Shown one piece after another: positions 7,284 to 14,130 of a stretch of DNA of 14,130 bases (position 1 is its first letter; every line of letters starts with the position of its first letter). A program made the position numbers and the translations under genes. The notes under the pieces are model-generated. The model had not been told where the DNA came from. It did no database searches and saw only the letters and a program-made list of their open reading frames with translations. This DNA comes from an uncultured Bacilli bacterium (GTDB lineage: Bacteria; Bacillota_I; Bacilli_A; RF39; UBA660). Location: positions 1 to 14,130 of the forward strand of contig CATKEA010000105.1 of NCBI GenBank assembly GCA_949746915.1, written 5' to 3'.

Positions 7284-8537
7284 ATGAAAAGAGCGATTGT
7301 TCTAGGTGGTGGAGGTGCCAAAGGTTCTTATCAAATTGGAGTATGGAAAGCCTTAAGAAAATTAAAAATAAAATATAATATTGTTACAGGTACATCTGTC
7401 GGAGCATTAAATGGTGTTTTTTTTGTACAAAATGATTATTTTAAAGCTAAAAAGCTATGGAAAAAAATGGACTTTGAACTTATTTTTGACAAGGCAGACC
7501 TCGAAAAATTTAATAATATTAAAAATAGTAAAGATTTAATATTAATGTTTGGAAGCAATTTTCTAAAACAAGGTGGTATGAATATTGAAAATTTAGAAAA
7601 TCTTGCCAAAATAAATTTCAATGCTAGAAAATTTTTCAATTCAAAAAAAGATTTCGGAATAATTACCTTTAATGCTACAAAACTTAAACCTTGTACTTTA
7701 AAAAAAGAAAATTTAACTAAAGATAATTTAAGAAACTATGTAATTGCATCTGCATCATGCTTCCCATTTTTTAAAATGAAAAAAATAGACAAAGAAAAAT
7801 ATATAGATGGTGGACTAATTGACAATATACCAATTAACTTGGCAATTGAACTTGGTGCTGAAGAAATAATAGCAATAGACTTAAAAGCCCCAGGAATAGT
7901 TCAAGAAGTTCCTAAAAAATATCAAAAACATATTACATATATAAAACCACATAATGATATCGGTCACTTTCTAAACTTTAATAAAGAACAAGCTAAAAGA
8001 AACATAAAATTTGGATACAATGATACATTAAAAGTTTTCAATAAACTAGAAGGAATTCATTACACATTCAAAAAGAAAGAATTAGCAAAATTAACCAATA
8101 AATATAAACAAGAATTTATCAACTTACTCGAACAAACTTTAAATAATAACAAAAAAAAGACTAATAATATTATCGACAAAATTATAATAGATTTATGCGA
8201 AAAAAGAGTCTTTGGAATAATCGAAAAAGATATAAACAAATTATTTGTAGAAAGTATTGAGTACTTAGCAAAATGTCTAAACGTTGAAGAAACAAAAATC
8301 TATCGTTACAAAAATTTCAATAAAACTATAAAAAAGAATTTCAAAAAAATCAAAAATCAAGTTAATATAGAAAATATAGAAACAGCAGAATTTAATGATT
8401 TTGAAAATTCTAAAAAAATCATTATAAAGTTTAACCAACTATTACTTGAAAACAACACTACTGCTATTAATAACTTAGCAATAACTTATCCAAGAGAACT
8501 TCTTGCAACAATATATTTACATATAATAAGTAGGTGA
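7284..8537 (+). CDS. Patatin-like phospholipase (RssA-type) with C-terminal extension
   Basis: A protein of 417 residues of the patatin-like acyl hydrolase family, which use a Ser-Asp dyad to hydrolyse lipid esters. Seen: the oxyanion-hole loop LGGGGAKGSYQIG at about residues 7-19, the nucleophile elbow GTSVG (Ser38) and the catalytic Asp in DGG (Asp175, YIDGGLIDN). The patatin core ends near residue 215; the remaining 200 or so residues are Lys/Asn-rich, mostly helical and not assignable. No signal peptide or membrane segment is visible, so it is probably cytoplasmic. The start is the ATG at 7284, 6 nt after AAGGAG; the in-frame ATG at 7266 lies before that site. The stop TGA is embedded in the ribosome site of the downstream gene, so the two are transcribed together. 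The substrate is not predictable. Confidence 0.88.
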   Translation: MKRAIVLGGGGAKGSYQIGVWKALRKLKIKYNIVTGTSVGALNGVFFVQNDYFKAKKLWKKMDFELIFDKADLEKFNNIKNSKDLILMFGSNFLKQGGMNIENLENLAKINFNARKFFNSKKDFGIITFNATKLKPCTLKKENLTKDNLRNYVIASASCFPFFKMKKIDKEKYIDGGLIDNIPINLAIELGAEEIIAIDLKAPGIVQEVPKKYQKHITYIKPHNDIGHFLNFNKEQAKRNIKFGYNDTLKVFNKLEGIHYTFKKKELAKLTNKYKQEFINLLEQTLNNNKKKTNNIIDKIIIDLCEKRVFGIIEKDINKLFVESIEYLAKCLNVEETKIYRYKNFNKTIKKNFKKIKNQVNIENIETAEFNDFENSKKIIIKFNQLLLENNTTAINNLAITYPRELLATIYLHIISR

Positions 8538-8542
8538 TAATA

Positions 8543-10009
8543 TTGATAAATAGATTTATAAATACTAACAATAATAAAAGATATTATACACTAGATTACT
8601 TTTACAAAAAAAAGTTCAACAAAAAAGTAACTAAAATAAGTCTAAATGGTAACTTTTCGTGTCCAAACATAGATGGAACTGTAGGATATGGTGGTTGTAT
8701 CTACTGTTCTAAAAGTGGCAGTGGAGACTTTGCTGGTGATAAAAATAAGGACTTAGTAACCCAATTTTATGAACAAAAAAACAAATTAAGTAATAAATGG
8801 AATGACACACTTTACATAGGATATTTTCAAGCAAATACTAATACATATGCCAAAACTGATATTTTAAAACAAAAATACGAACCAATCTTAAAACTTGACA
8901 ATGTTATCGGGCTAGCTATTGCAACAAGACCTGATGCCATCAGTGAAGACTGTCTTGACTATTTAGAAGATTTAAACAACAGAACCTTTCTTACTATCGA
9001 ATTAGGGCTTCAATCAATTCATGATAAAACAATCGATTTAATAAATAGACATCACAGTTTAGAATGCTTTTCTGATATGGTAAAAAAACTTAGAAAACGT
9101 AATATAAATGTTGTTGTACATGTTATATTTGGTCTTCCATACGAAACAAAAGATATGATGTTAGAAACTATCAAATATTTAAACAAACTAGACATTCAAG
9201 GGATAAAAATCCATATGTTACATATAATTAAAAACACAAAACTAGCTAAAATGTACAAGGAAAAACCATTTCCAATCTTAACAAAAGAAGAATATGTAGA
9301 TATCGTTTCTGATAGTATAGAAATATTACGTGAAGATATTGTAATACATCGAATAACTGGAGATCCTAAAAAAGAAGATTTAATTAAACCAACTTGGTTA
9401 TTAAAAAAATTTGATGTTTTAAACTCAATTGATAAAGAATTAGCAAGAAGAAATACTTATCAAGGATTTAATAAAAGTATCTTAAATAGAGTCAAAGAAC
9501 GTTACGATTATTATATAAAACCTAACTCATTAGTAATTGATGCAACAATTGGCAATGGTAATGATACATTATTCCTAGCACAAAAAGCTAAAAATGGTCA
9601 CATTTTTGGTTTTGATATTTCAGAGAAAGCTATAAAAAATACCAAAGAACTTCTCAAAAATAATAATATTGACAATGTAACAATTTATCAAGAATCTCAT
9701 GAGAATTTATTAAATACATTATCTAAATACCAAGGTAAAATAAGCTTAATTACATTTAATCTAGGATACTTACCTGGTGGAGATAAAACAATAACAACAA
9801 AAGTAACAAGTACAATAAAGGCTATCAAAGATAGTTACGAACTAATTCACAATAATGGTGTAATATTAATAACAGTATACCCTAAACATGATGAGGGAAA
9901 TAAAGAACATCAAGAATTAATTAAATTCATAAAAAACAAAAAACATCAAATATATCATAATGATACTAACAAAGAAGCCCCATATTTAATTGAATTAACA
10001 AAAAAATAG
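8543..10009 (+). CDS. mnmL-mnmM: Radical SAM / SAM-methyltransferase fusion (YtqA-YtqB, MnmL-MnmM type)
   Basis: A single 488-residue protein joining two enzymes that are separate neighbours in B. subtilis. Residues about 1-310 match the TIGR01212/YhcC/YtqA radical SAM family: the cluster Cys are C40, C52 and C55 (SCPNIDGT, GGCIYC), followed by GSGDFAGD, ATRPD, a HRITGDP segment and the typical end RRNTYQG. Residues about 315-488 match YtqB: the SAM-binding VIDATIGNGNDT at about 330 and NLGYLPGGDKTITT at about 405. As I recall, YtqB (MnmM) methylates nm5(s2)U to mnm5(s2)U at tRNA position 34, and YtqA (MnmL) is needed for the preceding conversion of the cmnm5 form. The fusion would couple both steps. 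The start is TTG at 8543, 5 nt after AGGTGA (8532-8537); a GTG at 8534 would leave no ribosome site. Confidence 0.9.
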   Translation: MINRFINTNNNKRYYTLDYFYKKKFNKKVTKISLNGNFSCPNIDGTVGYGGCIYCSKSGSGDFAGDKNKDLVTQFYEQKNKLSNKWNDTLYIGYFQANTNTYAKTDILKQKYEPILKLDNVIGLAIATRPDAISEDCLDYLEDLNNRTFLTIELGLQSIHDKTIDLINRHHSLECFSDMVKKLRKRNINVVVHVIFGLPYETKDMMLETIKYLNKLDIQGIKIHMLHIIKNTKLAKMYKEKPFPILTKEEYVDIVSDSIEILREDIVIHRITGDPKKEDLIKPTWLLKKFDVLNSIDKELARRNTYQGFNKSILNRVKERYDYYIKPNSLVIDATIGNGNDTLFLAQKAKNGHIFGFDISEKAIKNTKELLKNNNIDNVTIYQESHENLLNTLSKYQGKISLITFNLGYLPGGDKTITTKVTSTIKAIKDSYELIHNNGVILITVYPKHDEGNKEHQELIKFIKNKKHQIYHNDTNKEAPYLIELTKK

Positions 10010-10039
10010 TTGCTTTTATTTCTCAAAAGCAACTATTTT
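10003..10039. terminator. Bidirectional terminator between convergent genes
   Basis: A perfect 15-bp inverted repeat (arms 10003-10017 and 10025-10039, core TAGTTGCTTTT) with a 7-nt loop. A T-run follows on each strand, including six T on the minus-strand side. It serves both the fusion gene ending at 10009 and the hydrolase gene ending at 10016; both stop codons lie inside it. Confidence 0.9.
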
Positions 10040-11074
10040 AAATACCTTAATTAGTTTATCTCTTTCTGCCTTTTTAATATTTTTAAATCCCTTAATAATC
10101 TTTAAGAAATTTTTTGCATTTATTTCAGTTAAATCATTTATATTATTATCTTTAAATACTTTAAAAAGCTCACTTACACAAGATTCCCTATCCTCAGGTT
10201 TAAGACTTTCTACCCATTTAGATAAATTAATCTCCGTGCCTTTACTATTTTTACTAAGATTTGTAACTACAAATTTCTCATCATCACAAACCCAACTAAA
10301 GGCATCATGTTGCATAATACCTCTATTAGTACTCTTAACCACTTTATAATTATCCACATGGTATAAAAACATACCAACCACACACTGACTAGGTACTATC
10401 ATTTTAATCTTAGGAGCAATCATTTGATAACGTCTAGACTCTATTTCCTTCCTTAAAAATCCTGGACCATCATTATTATAAACTTCGATTATCTTCTTAC
10501 GCACCAAAAAATTACAATTCATAGCAGCTGCCATTGCTAAATTACCACCTTTAGAATGACCACCTACTCTAACTTTATAATCAAACAAATGAATAGTACT
10601 ATTTAAATACATACTAGCAAGCTTCTGCGAAGAAACTGGAAACTTATATGAAAGTTGCAAGTCCTCTTCCCAACCAATAACTGATGTATCTGTACCTTCA
10701 TATGAAACATAAATACTTTTATCACTAAGTTCAATTGTTAAAGCTCCAAACTGTTTATCATTATCAACTAACTTAACATAATTATAAAGAAGAGCATTTT
10801 GAAATCTCTTACTCTCAGCCATCTTCTTAAGTAAAAATCTACTTTCTAAAAGTAAATTAGCTATCTTCTTTAACTTTTTACATGTATAACGTTTAGAAAA
10901 TAACTCTTCAGCATCTTTAACAGTAATATACCCTTCATTAAAAGAAGGAACAATTCCCTTAAAAGGAAGATATGATAACTCTGCAAGTATTAAGTTATCT
11001 ATTTCATTGAATGGCTTTTCATCAAATGTATAATTACCATTTCTTCTAAGATAACTATATATATTACCACGCAT
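10016..11074 (-). CDS. DUF2974 (Mbeg1-like) alpha/beta hydrolase
   Basis: A protein of 352 residues with the layout of DUF2974 lipase-like proteins, common in Bacillota; substrate unknown. Seen: N-terminal DNLILAELSYLPFKG (residues about 26-40), YEGTDTSVIGWEEDL at about 125-139, and the nucleophile elbow GGHSKGGNLA with Ser174. Likely partners are Asp202 (NNDGPGF) and His256 (QHDAFSW), assigned by order only. No signal peptide or membrane helix is visible, so it is probably cytoplasmic. The ATG at 11074 is 8 nt after AGGAGG (11083-11088). It has its own promoter and is convergent with the MnmL-MnmM gene. No residue expected for catalysis is missing. Its role could be ester or lipid hydrolysis; nothing nearby specifies it. 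Confidence 0.85.
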   Translation of the reverse strand: MRGNIYSYLRRNGNYTFDEKPFNEIDNLILAELSYLPFKGIVPSFNEGYITVKDAEELFSKRYTCKKLKKIANLLLESRFLLKKMAESKRFQNALLYNYVKLVDNDKQFGALTIELSDKSIYVSYEGTDTSVIGWEEDLQLSYKFPVSSQKLASMYLNSTIHLFDYKVRVGGHSKGGNLAMAAAMNCNFLVRKKIIEVYNNDGPGFLRKEIESRRYQMIAPKIKMIVPSQCVVGMFLYHVDNYKVVKSTNRGIMQHDAFSWVCDDEKFVVTNLSKNSKGTEINLSKWVESLKPEDRESCVSELFKVFKDNNINDLTEINAKNFLKIIKGFKNIKKAERDKLIKVFKIVAFEK

Positions 11075-11118
11075 ATATTTTTCCTCCTTTTTAATTATAT
11101 TACAATTATGTGATATAT

Positions 11119-11147
11119 ATAATACACCATTTTTTAAAAAAATGCAA
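11119..11147 (-). promoter_or_regulatory. Promoter of the DUF2974 hydrolase gene
   Basis: Minus-strand -35 TTGCAT (11147-11142), 17-nt spacer, -10 TATTAT (11124-11119), preceded directly by TG. The spacer is mostly a T-run/A-run palindrome (11128-11144) with 8-bp arms. Confidence 0.65.
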
Positions 11148-11211
11148 CATAATAATATCTACCTAGCATCGTAAAAATAAATATTACCTATACAATAAAA
11201 TATCTGCAATG

Positions 11212-12366
11212 CTATATTTTATACTGACTTGTTATACCAAAATAATCTTCCATAGTTATCCAATTGCCACTATTATATAACTTACTAGCTAACTCAACCC
11301 CAACATATCTAAAATGCCAAGGCTCATACATATATCCCGTTTCATTTGTTTTACCCTTTGGATAACGTAAAATAAAACCATACTTATAACAATTCTCATT
11401 TAACCATTTTCCTTCTTTTGTATTAGCAAAAGACGTATTAATACTATTTACATCAAAAGCCAAACCAGACTGATGCTCTGAATGTCCTGCTCTTGCAGAA
11501 TAAGTATCAGCATTCTTCTGACCATCTCTATTAACATAATTATTATAAATTGTTTTTTGTCTACTATAAGATCTAAAACCACTCGAAATATAAACATTTA
11601 ACCCTTCCTTAGCTGCTGCAACCTTCATTAAGTCAAAATTACTAGTTGTTTCACTTGTCAAACCATTACCATAATTAGAAGGCAAAGTATAAGTCTTATT
11701 TACAACTAAATAACCATCTATATAAGTAAGACCACCTTTAACAACACCTTTAAACCCTTTAGATGTCACAAATGTCGAATCTCCACCAGTAATATTATTA
11801 TTTGAATCTACTACATCCTTAACTTTTAAAACAAAATCCTCTTTTGCCACATTCATACTAGAATCTTTTGCAATATAAGATAATTTATACTCACCAACCT
11901 TATCAAAACTATAATCACCCTCAATACTAGGAACAATCTTCTCATTAGAATTATCAGTAACTACTACATCTTTTAACAAATCAATTCTATTTCCTTTAAT
12001 AGTTTCTAATTCTTTTTTACAACTAATTACTGGACTCTCTTTATCAAGCACATTTATCGTATACTTAAATTTTCTAATTTTCTTCATAAAATCTTTTACT
12101 TCAAATGAAACTTCCATTTGACCAAGTTTAGTTGTATCTATTTTTTGCTTTTCAGTTAGCAAAAAACCATTTTTAATACTAATAATATTATCGATATTAT
12201 AAAACTGCTCACCTAAAGAAACATCGACTATCTTTTCATACTTCAGAACTAACTTTTTAGAATTAATAATTACCGCACCTAACAACAAACATATAGAAAA
12301 AATAAACATCAAAGAGAAGATAACCATATTTTTATTTATTTTTCTTTTTACTTTTCTATTTTTCAT
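11212..12366 (-). CDS. VanY-type D-alanyl-D-alanine carboxypeptidase (M15B), membrane-anchored, with Ig-like domain
   Basis: A protein of 384 residues that would trim the terminal D-Ala from peptidoglycan stem peptides outside the membrane. A very basic N-terminus (KNRKVKRKINK) is followed by one transmembrane helix at about residues 15-36. Residues about 110-182 (PVISCKKELETIKG, then KVGEYKLSYIAKDSSMN) look like a bacterial Ig/DUF5011-type domain, and residues about 245-365 are the peptidase. Zinc ligands and catalytic residues are all present: SEHQSGLAFD (His298, Asp305) and EPWH (Glu348, His351); SGFRSYSRQ precedes them. The start is the ATG at 12366, 9 nt after GTGAGG; the upstream ATG at 12390 lies between the -10 and the predicted transcript start. 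No vanA-type resistance genes are nearby, so a housekeeping role in wall maturation is more likely. Confidence 0.92.
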   Translation of the reverse strand: MKNRKVKRKINKNMVIFSLMFIFSICLLLGAVIINSKKLVLKYEKIVDVSLGEQFYNIDNIISIKNGFLLTEKQKIDTTKLGQMEVSFEVKDFMKKIRKFKYTINVLDKESPVISCKKELETIKGNRIDLLKDVVVTDNSNEKIVPSIEGDYSFDKVGEYKLSYIAKDSSMNVAKEDFVLKVKDVVDSNNNITGGDSTFVTSKGFKGVVKGGLTYIDGYLVVNKTYTLPSNYGNGLTSETTSNFDLMKVAAAKEGLNVYISSGFRSYSRQKTIYNNYVNRDGQKNADTYSARAGHSEHQSGLAFDVNSINTSFANTKEGKWLNENCYKYGFILRYPKGKTNETGYMYEPWHFRYVGVELASKLYNSGNWITMEDYFGITSQYKI

Positions 12367-12391
12367 AATTATAAACCTCACTTTTAACATA

Positions 12392-12399
12392 ATTATATC
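12392..12399 (-). promoter_or_regulatory. Extended -10 promoter of the carboxypeptidase gene
   Basis: Minus-strand TGATATAAT contains TG-n-TATAAT (TATAAT at 12397-12392), an extended -10. There is no convincing -35. The predicted leader is about 20 nt. Confidence 0.6.
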
Positions 12400-12430
12400 A
12401 CTTTTAAAAAGTTTCTCACACTAACATAAT

Positions 12431-12459
12431 AAAAAAGAACTAGGTTTATCCCAATTCTT
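12431..12459 (-). terminator. Intrinsic terminator after the Cys-rich surface protein gene
   Basis: Minus-strand stem AAGAATTGGG (12459-12450) with CCTAGTTCTT (12444-12435), 10 bp including two wobbles, loop ATAAA, then TTTT ATT. It lies 15 nt after the TAA at 12475 and separates this gene from the carboxypeptidase gene. Confidence 0.8.
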
Positions 12460-12474
12460 CGAACAATTATTTTA

Positions 12475-13986
12475 TTACTTTAAAGATAAGACAAATGGAC
12501 TTCCTGAAGTACCATCACCCGATGCAATTTTAACATCAGATCTTAAATATGTAACTGGAACAATTCCAGACATACCAGCAGCAGTGTTCTTTATTGCTCC
12601 ATTACTTTCAACATTAAATACTGATTTCATAAAAGTATTATGATTTAACGTCCACATACCATCAAGATCAACCAAGTACTTCTGTGTAGCATATGAAAAC
12701 ATCCAATTATTATCTTTACAATCACTAACACCTGAATTATTCCAATTATAAGTTGGAGTAGTTAAACAAGTATTTCTATCAGTAGTTGTACCTCCTGTAG
12801 TAGCAAATGCATAATCAGAAGGATAAATTAAAGCAATTCTTCCAGTCCAAACATGAGACGTATTACCAGAATATTTATTTGTACCTCTTTCATAATCATA
12901 CCAAGTACCAGCAACAGCAGAACTAGTACTAGAAGTTCCCGCAATATTCCATACAGCATCAGCTGTAAAATCTTTAGCTCCTTGTTTAAACCCATTTTCA
13001 GTAAAATCAACATTATTAACAAGACCATCCCTGTTAGTAACAGAACCACTAGTCATATTATAATAATATCCTGTATTAAGAATCTCTTGAACATGAGAAT
13101 TATACCAATCAACAGTATCTGCACTATCCTTATATCCCCAAGAAAAAGCCCCAATACCACCATCTCTCATTATTTTAAGACGTGATTCTTTATTGCCAGA
13201 ACCATCATCAATATTATTCATAAGACCGATAATTCTCCATTTTTCACAAGTATCTGCAGTTGGATTATCATTATCATCACAATTAAAATATACATAATTA
13301 TCGGGATTAGATCCTACATACCTTAAATTGTTATCAGCTGTTCCATCTGCAATCAATTCGTCAGAATCCAAATTATTAAAATAATCTGAAGCTAAAACAC
13401 TTTCAGAAGGTAATTCACTCATAAATGTAGTAATTATGGTTACCTTACTATTAAAAGACTTATTCATAATAGCATCATCAGCTGGAGTATTTTCATCCAA
13501 CCATAATCTCAAATTATATGTTTTGCTTTCATTACCCTTTAAATAACCAGTTTCAAGTTTATAAGAAGTATTAGCATCAGCCAATGTTACATCTACTAAA
13601 GGATTAGTATTTAATATTTTAGCAGTTGTTATAGCAGTACTTTCATTAATCATAGCTTTAATATATTGAAGATTCTCAACTGCTAATGTTGATGAGTTCA
13701 AAATTTCTAAATTAATTTGATAAGAGGCTGGATTAGCGCAATTATTAGTTATTGTAAACTCATATGGAGTTAATTTTTTGCCATCTTCATCAACAATTGG
13801 AAATGCTTCACCTATAGTAATATGATTAGCATCTGTAAAAGATATATCAAAACAACCAGAAGAAACCACATTGGTTCCCGATTGCCTAAGTGTTATCTGC
13901 CATAAAGCATAAGTTCCTCCTACTACCACTACTAAAAATAATAAAACTAAAACTAAAATTAATAACTTTGTCTTTTTTTTCTTCAT
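12475..13986 (-). CDS. Secreted protein: TasA-like N-terminal module plus Cys-rich unassigned C-terminal domain
   Basis: A protein of 503 residues. Residues 1-30 are a basic and hydrophobic signal ending GGTYALWQ; residues about 38-190 are the beta-rich module with Cys45 and Cys83 that ends in RLWLDENTP. Both are shared with the LRR protein at 1502-3235. Residues about 195-503 are a different head that I cannot name: LRYVGSNPDNYVYFNC, CEKWRIIGLMN, RIALIYPSDYAFAT, and a C-terminal TYLRSDVKIASGDGT then SPFVL. The head has four Cys spaced as two near pairs (236/247 and 407/423), suggesting disulfides outside the cell. It loosely recalls DUF6273-type lectin-like domains of gut Bacillota. No sortase motif or C-terminal membrane helix is present. 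GAGG lies about 8 nt before the ATG at 13986. It is flanked by its own leader and terminator, so probably monocistronic. Confidence 0.82.
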   Translation of the reverse strand: MKKKKTKLLILVLVLLFLVVVVGGTYALWQITLRQSGTNVVSSGCFDISFTDANHITIGEAFPIVDEDGKKLTPYEFTITNNCANPASYQINLEILNSSTLAVENLQYIKAMINESTAITTAKILNTNPLVDVTLADANTSYKLETGYLKGNESKTYNLRLWLDENTPADDAIMNKSFNSKVTIITTFMSELPSESVLASDYFNNLDSDELIADGTADNNLRYVGSNPDNYVYFNCDDNDNPTADTCEKWRIIGLMNNIDDGSGNKESRLKIMRDGGIGAFSWGYKDSADTVDWYNSHVQEILNTGYYYNMTSGSVTNRDGLVNNVDFTENGFKQGAKDFTADAVWNIAGTSSTSSAVAGTWYDYERGTNKYSGNTSHVWTGRIALIYPSDYAFATTGGTTTDRNTCLTTPTYNWNNSGVSDCKDNNWMFSYATQKYLVDLDGMWTLNHNTFMKSVFNVESNGAIKNTAAGMSGIVPVTYLRSDVKIASGDGTSGSPFVLSLK

Positions 13987-14003
13987 TTTCTCTACCTCAC
14001 TAA

Positions 14004-14024
14004 AATATTCTAAAATAGAATATT
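14004..14024. repeat. Perfect 9-bp-arm palindrome in the leader of the Cys-rich surface protein gene
   Basis: Arms AATATTCTA (14004-14012) and TAGAATATT (14016-14024) around AAA. It lies 17-38 nt upstream of the start codon. It could be an operator or an RNA hairpin just before the ribosome site (GTGAGG at about 13995-14000); which one cannot be told from sequence. Confidence 0.6.
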
Positions 14025-14052
14025 ACAATACTATCACGACATCTATTCTCAT

Positions 14053-14058
14053 ATTATA
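14053..14058 (-). promoter_or_regulatory. Candidate -10 for the Cys-rich surface protein gene
   Basis: A perfect minus-strand TATAAT (14058-14053) with no clear -35 in the AT-rich DNA upstream. It would start the transcript near 14046, placing the palindrome at 14004-14024 in the leader RNA. The rest of the window end (14059-14130) shows only AT-rich DNA without a gene. Confidence 0.4.
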
Positions 14059-14130
14059 AGAATAACATTATTTAATAAATTTAACAATAATTTTTTATTG
14101 AAACTATGACAAATACAAAAAATAATAAAA

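Noticed and set aside
845..8537. Possible TGA=Trp code
   Set aside because: TGA ends the small membrane gene at the leuS overlap and the patatin gene at a ribosome site, while Trp in conserved motifs is TGG. Full-length families are obtained with the standard code.
11164..11214. An 8-bp inverted repeat after the carboxypeptidase stop (TAGCATTG / CGATGCTA)
   Set aside because: The loop is about 35 nt and no T-run follows the second arm, so I do not call it a terminator.
11212..12366. Vancomycin-resistance function for the VanY-like protein
   Set aside because: No vanHAX-type ligase or two-component genes are adjacent, and M15B carboxypeptidases are common wall-maturation enzymes in susceptible bacteria.
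12828..13185. Two overlapping open frames (plus and minus) within the second display protein gene
   Set aside because: Both are out-of-frame readings of a gene whose own product has a signal peptide and a module shared with a paralogue.
1502..13986. Sortase anchoring of the two display proteins
   Set aside because: Neither C-terminus has LPXTG, a hydrophobic helix or a basic tail; they end in NGIF and SPFVLSLK.
1..14130. CRISPR array, insertion sequence, tRNA or rRNA genes
   Set aside because: No regularly spaced direct repeats, transposase motifs, terminal inverted repeats or tRNA-like sequences were seen on either strand by eye.

Overview
The window is AT-rich DNA from what looks like a low-GC Bacillota, most likely an uncultured host-associated Bacilli-type lineage. 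That placement is inference from four things: strong AGGAGG-type ribosome sites, a leucine T-box leader, Bacilli-style gene families (a YtqA-YtqB fusion, a VanY-type carboxypeptidase, a DUF2974 hydrolase), and two surface proteins with a TasA/SipW-like N-terminus. TGA acts as a stop here (the small membrane gene before leuS and the patatin gene both end in TGA) and Trp is encoded by TGG, so the Mollicutes code is not in use.

Layout. At the left edge, on the minus strand, a Leu-specific T-box controls a small three-helix membrane protein gene and leuS, which share a 4-nt ATGA overlap; leuS runs off the window. Next to it (1502-5669, minus) is a two-gene unit: a cytoplasmic GH31-family protein followed 16 bp later by a secreted BspA-like leucine-rich-repeat protein. 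A minus-strand membrane-anchored protein of unknown function follows (5759-7180). A plus-strand pair starts from a divergent promoter: a patatin-like phospholipase, then a radical SAM/methyltransferase fusion (MnmL-MnmM type) for wobble-uridine modification of tRNA. These face a minus-strand DUF2974 alpha/beta hydrolase across a shared 15-bp terminator hairpin. The right part (minus strand) holds a membrane-anchored D,D-carboxypeptidase with an Ig-like domain and a second secreted protein carrying the same roughly 190-residue N-terminal module as the LRR protein.

How it fits together. The most interesting signal is the shared N-terminal module: a SipW-like signal peptide ending in YALWQ, a Cys pair and a TasA/camelysin-like beta domain ending in RLWLDENTP. 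It is joined to two unrelated C-terminal heads, an LRR array and a Cys-rich domain that I do not recognise. This suggests a modular surface-display or filament system. The GH31 protein encoded in the same unit as the LRR protein has Lys where the family's acid/base Asp should be, and Lys at a known specificity position, so it may not be an ordinary alpha-glucosidase. No mobile element, CRISPR array, tRNA or rRNA was seen. Most start codons were moved inward from the longest open frame to match ribosome sites and promoters.
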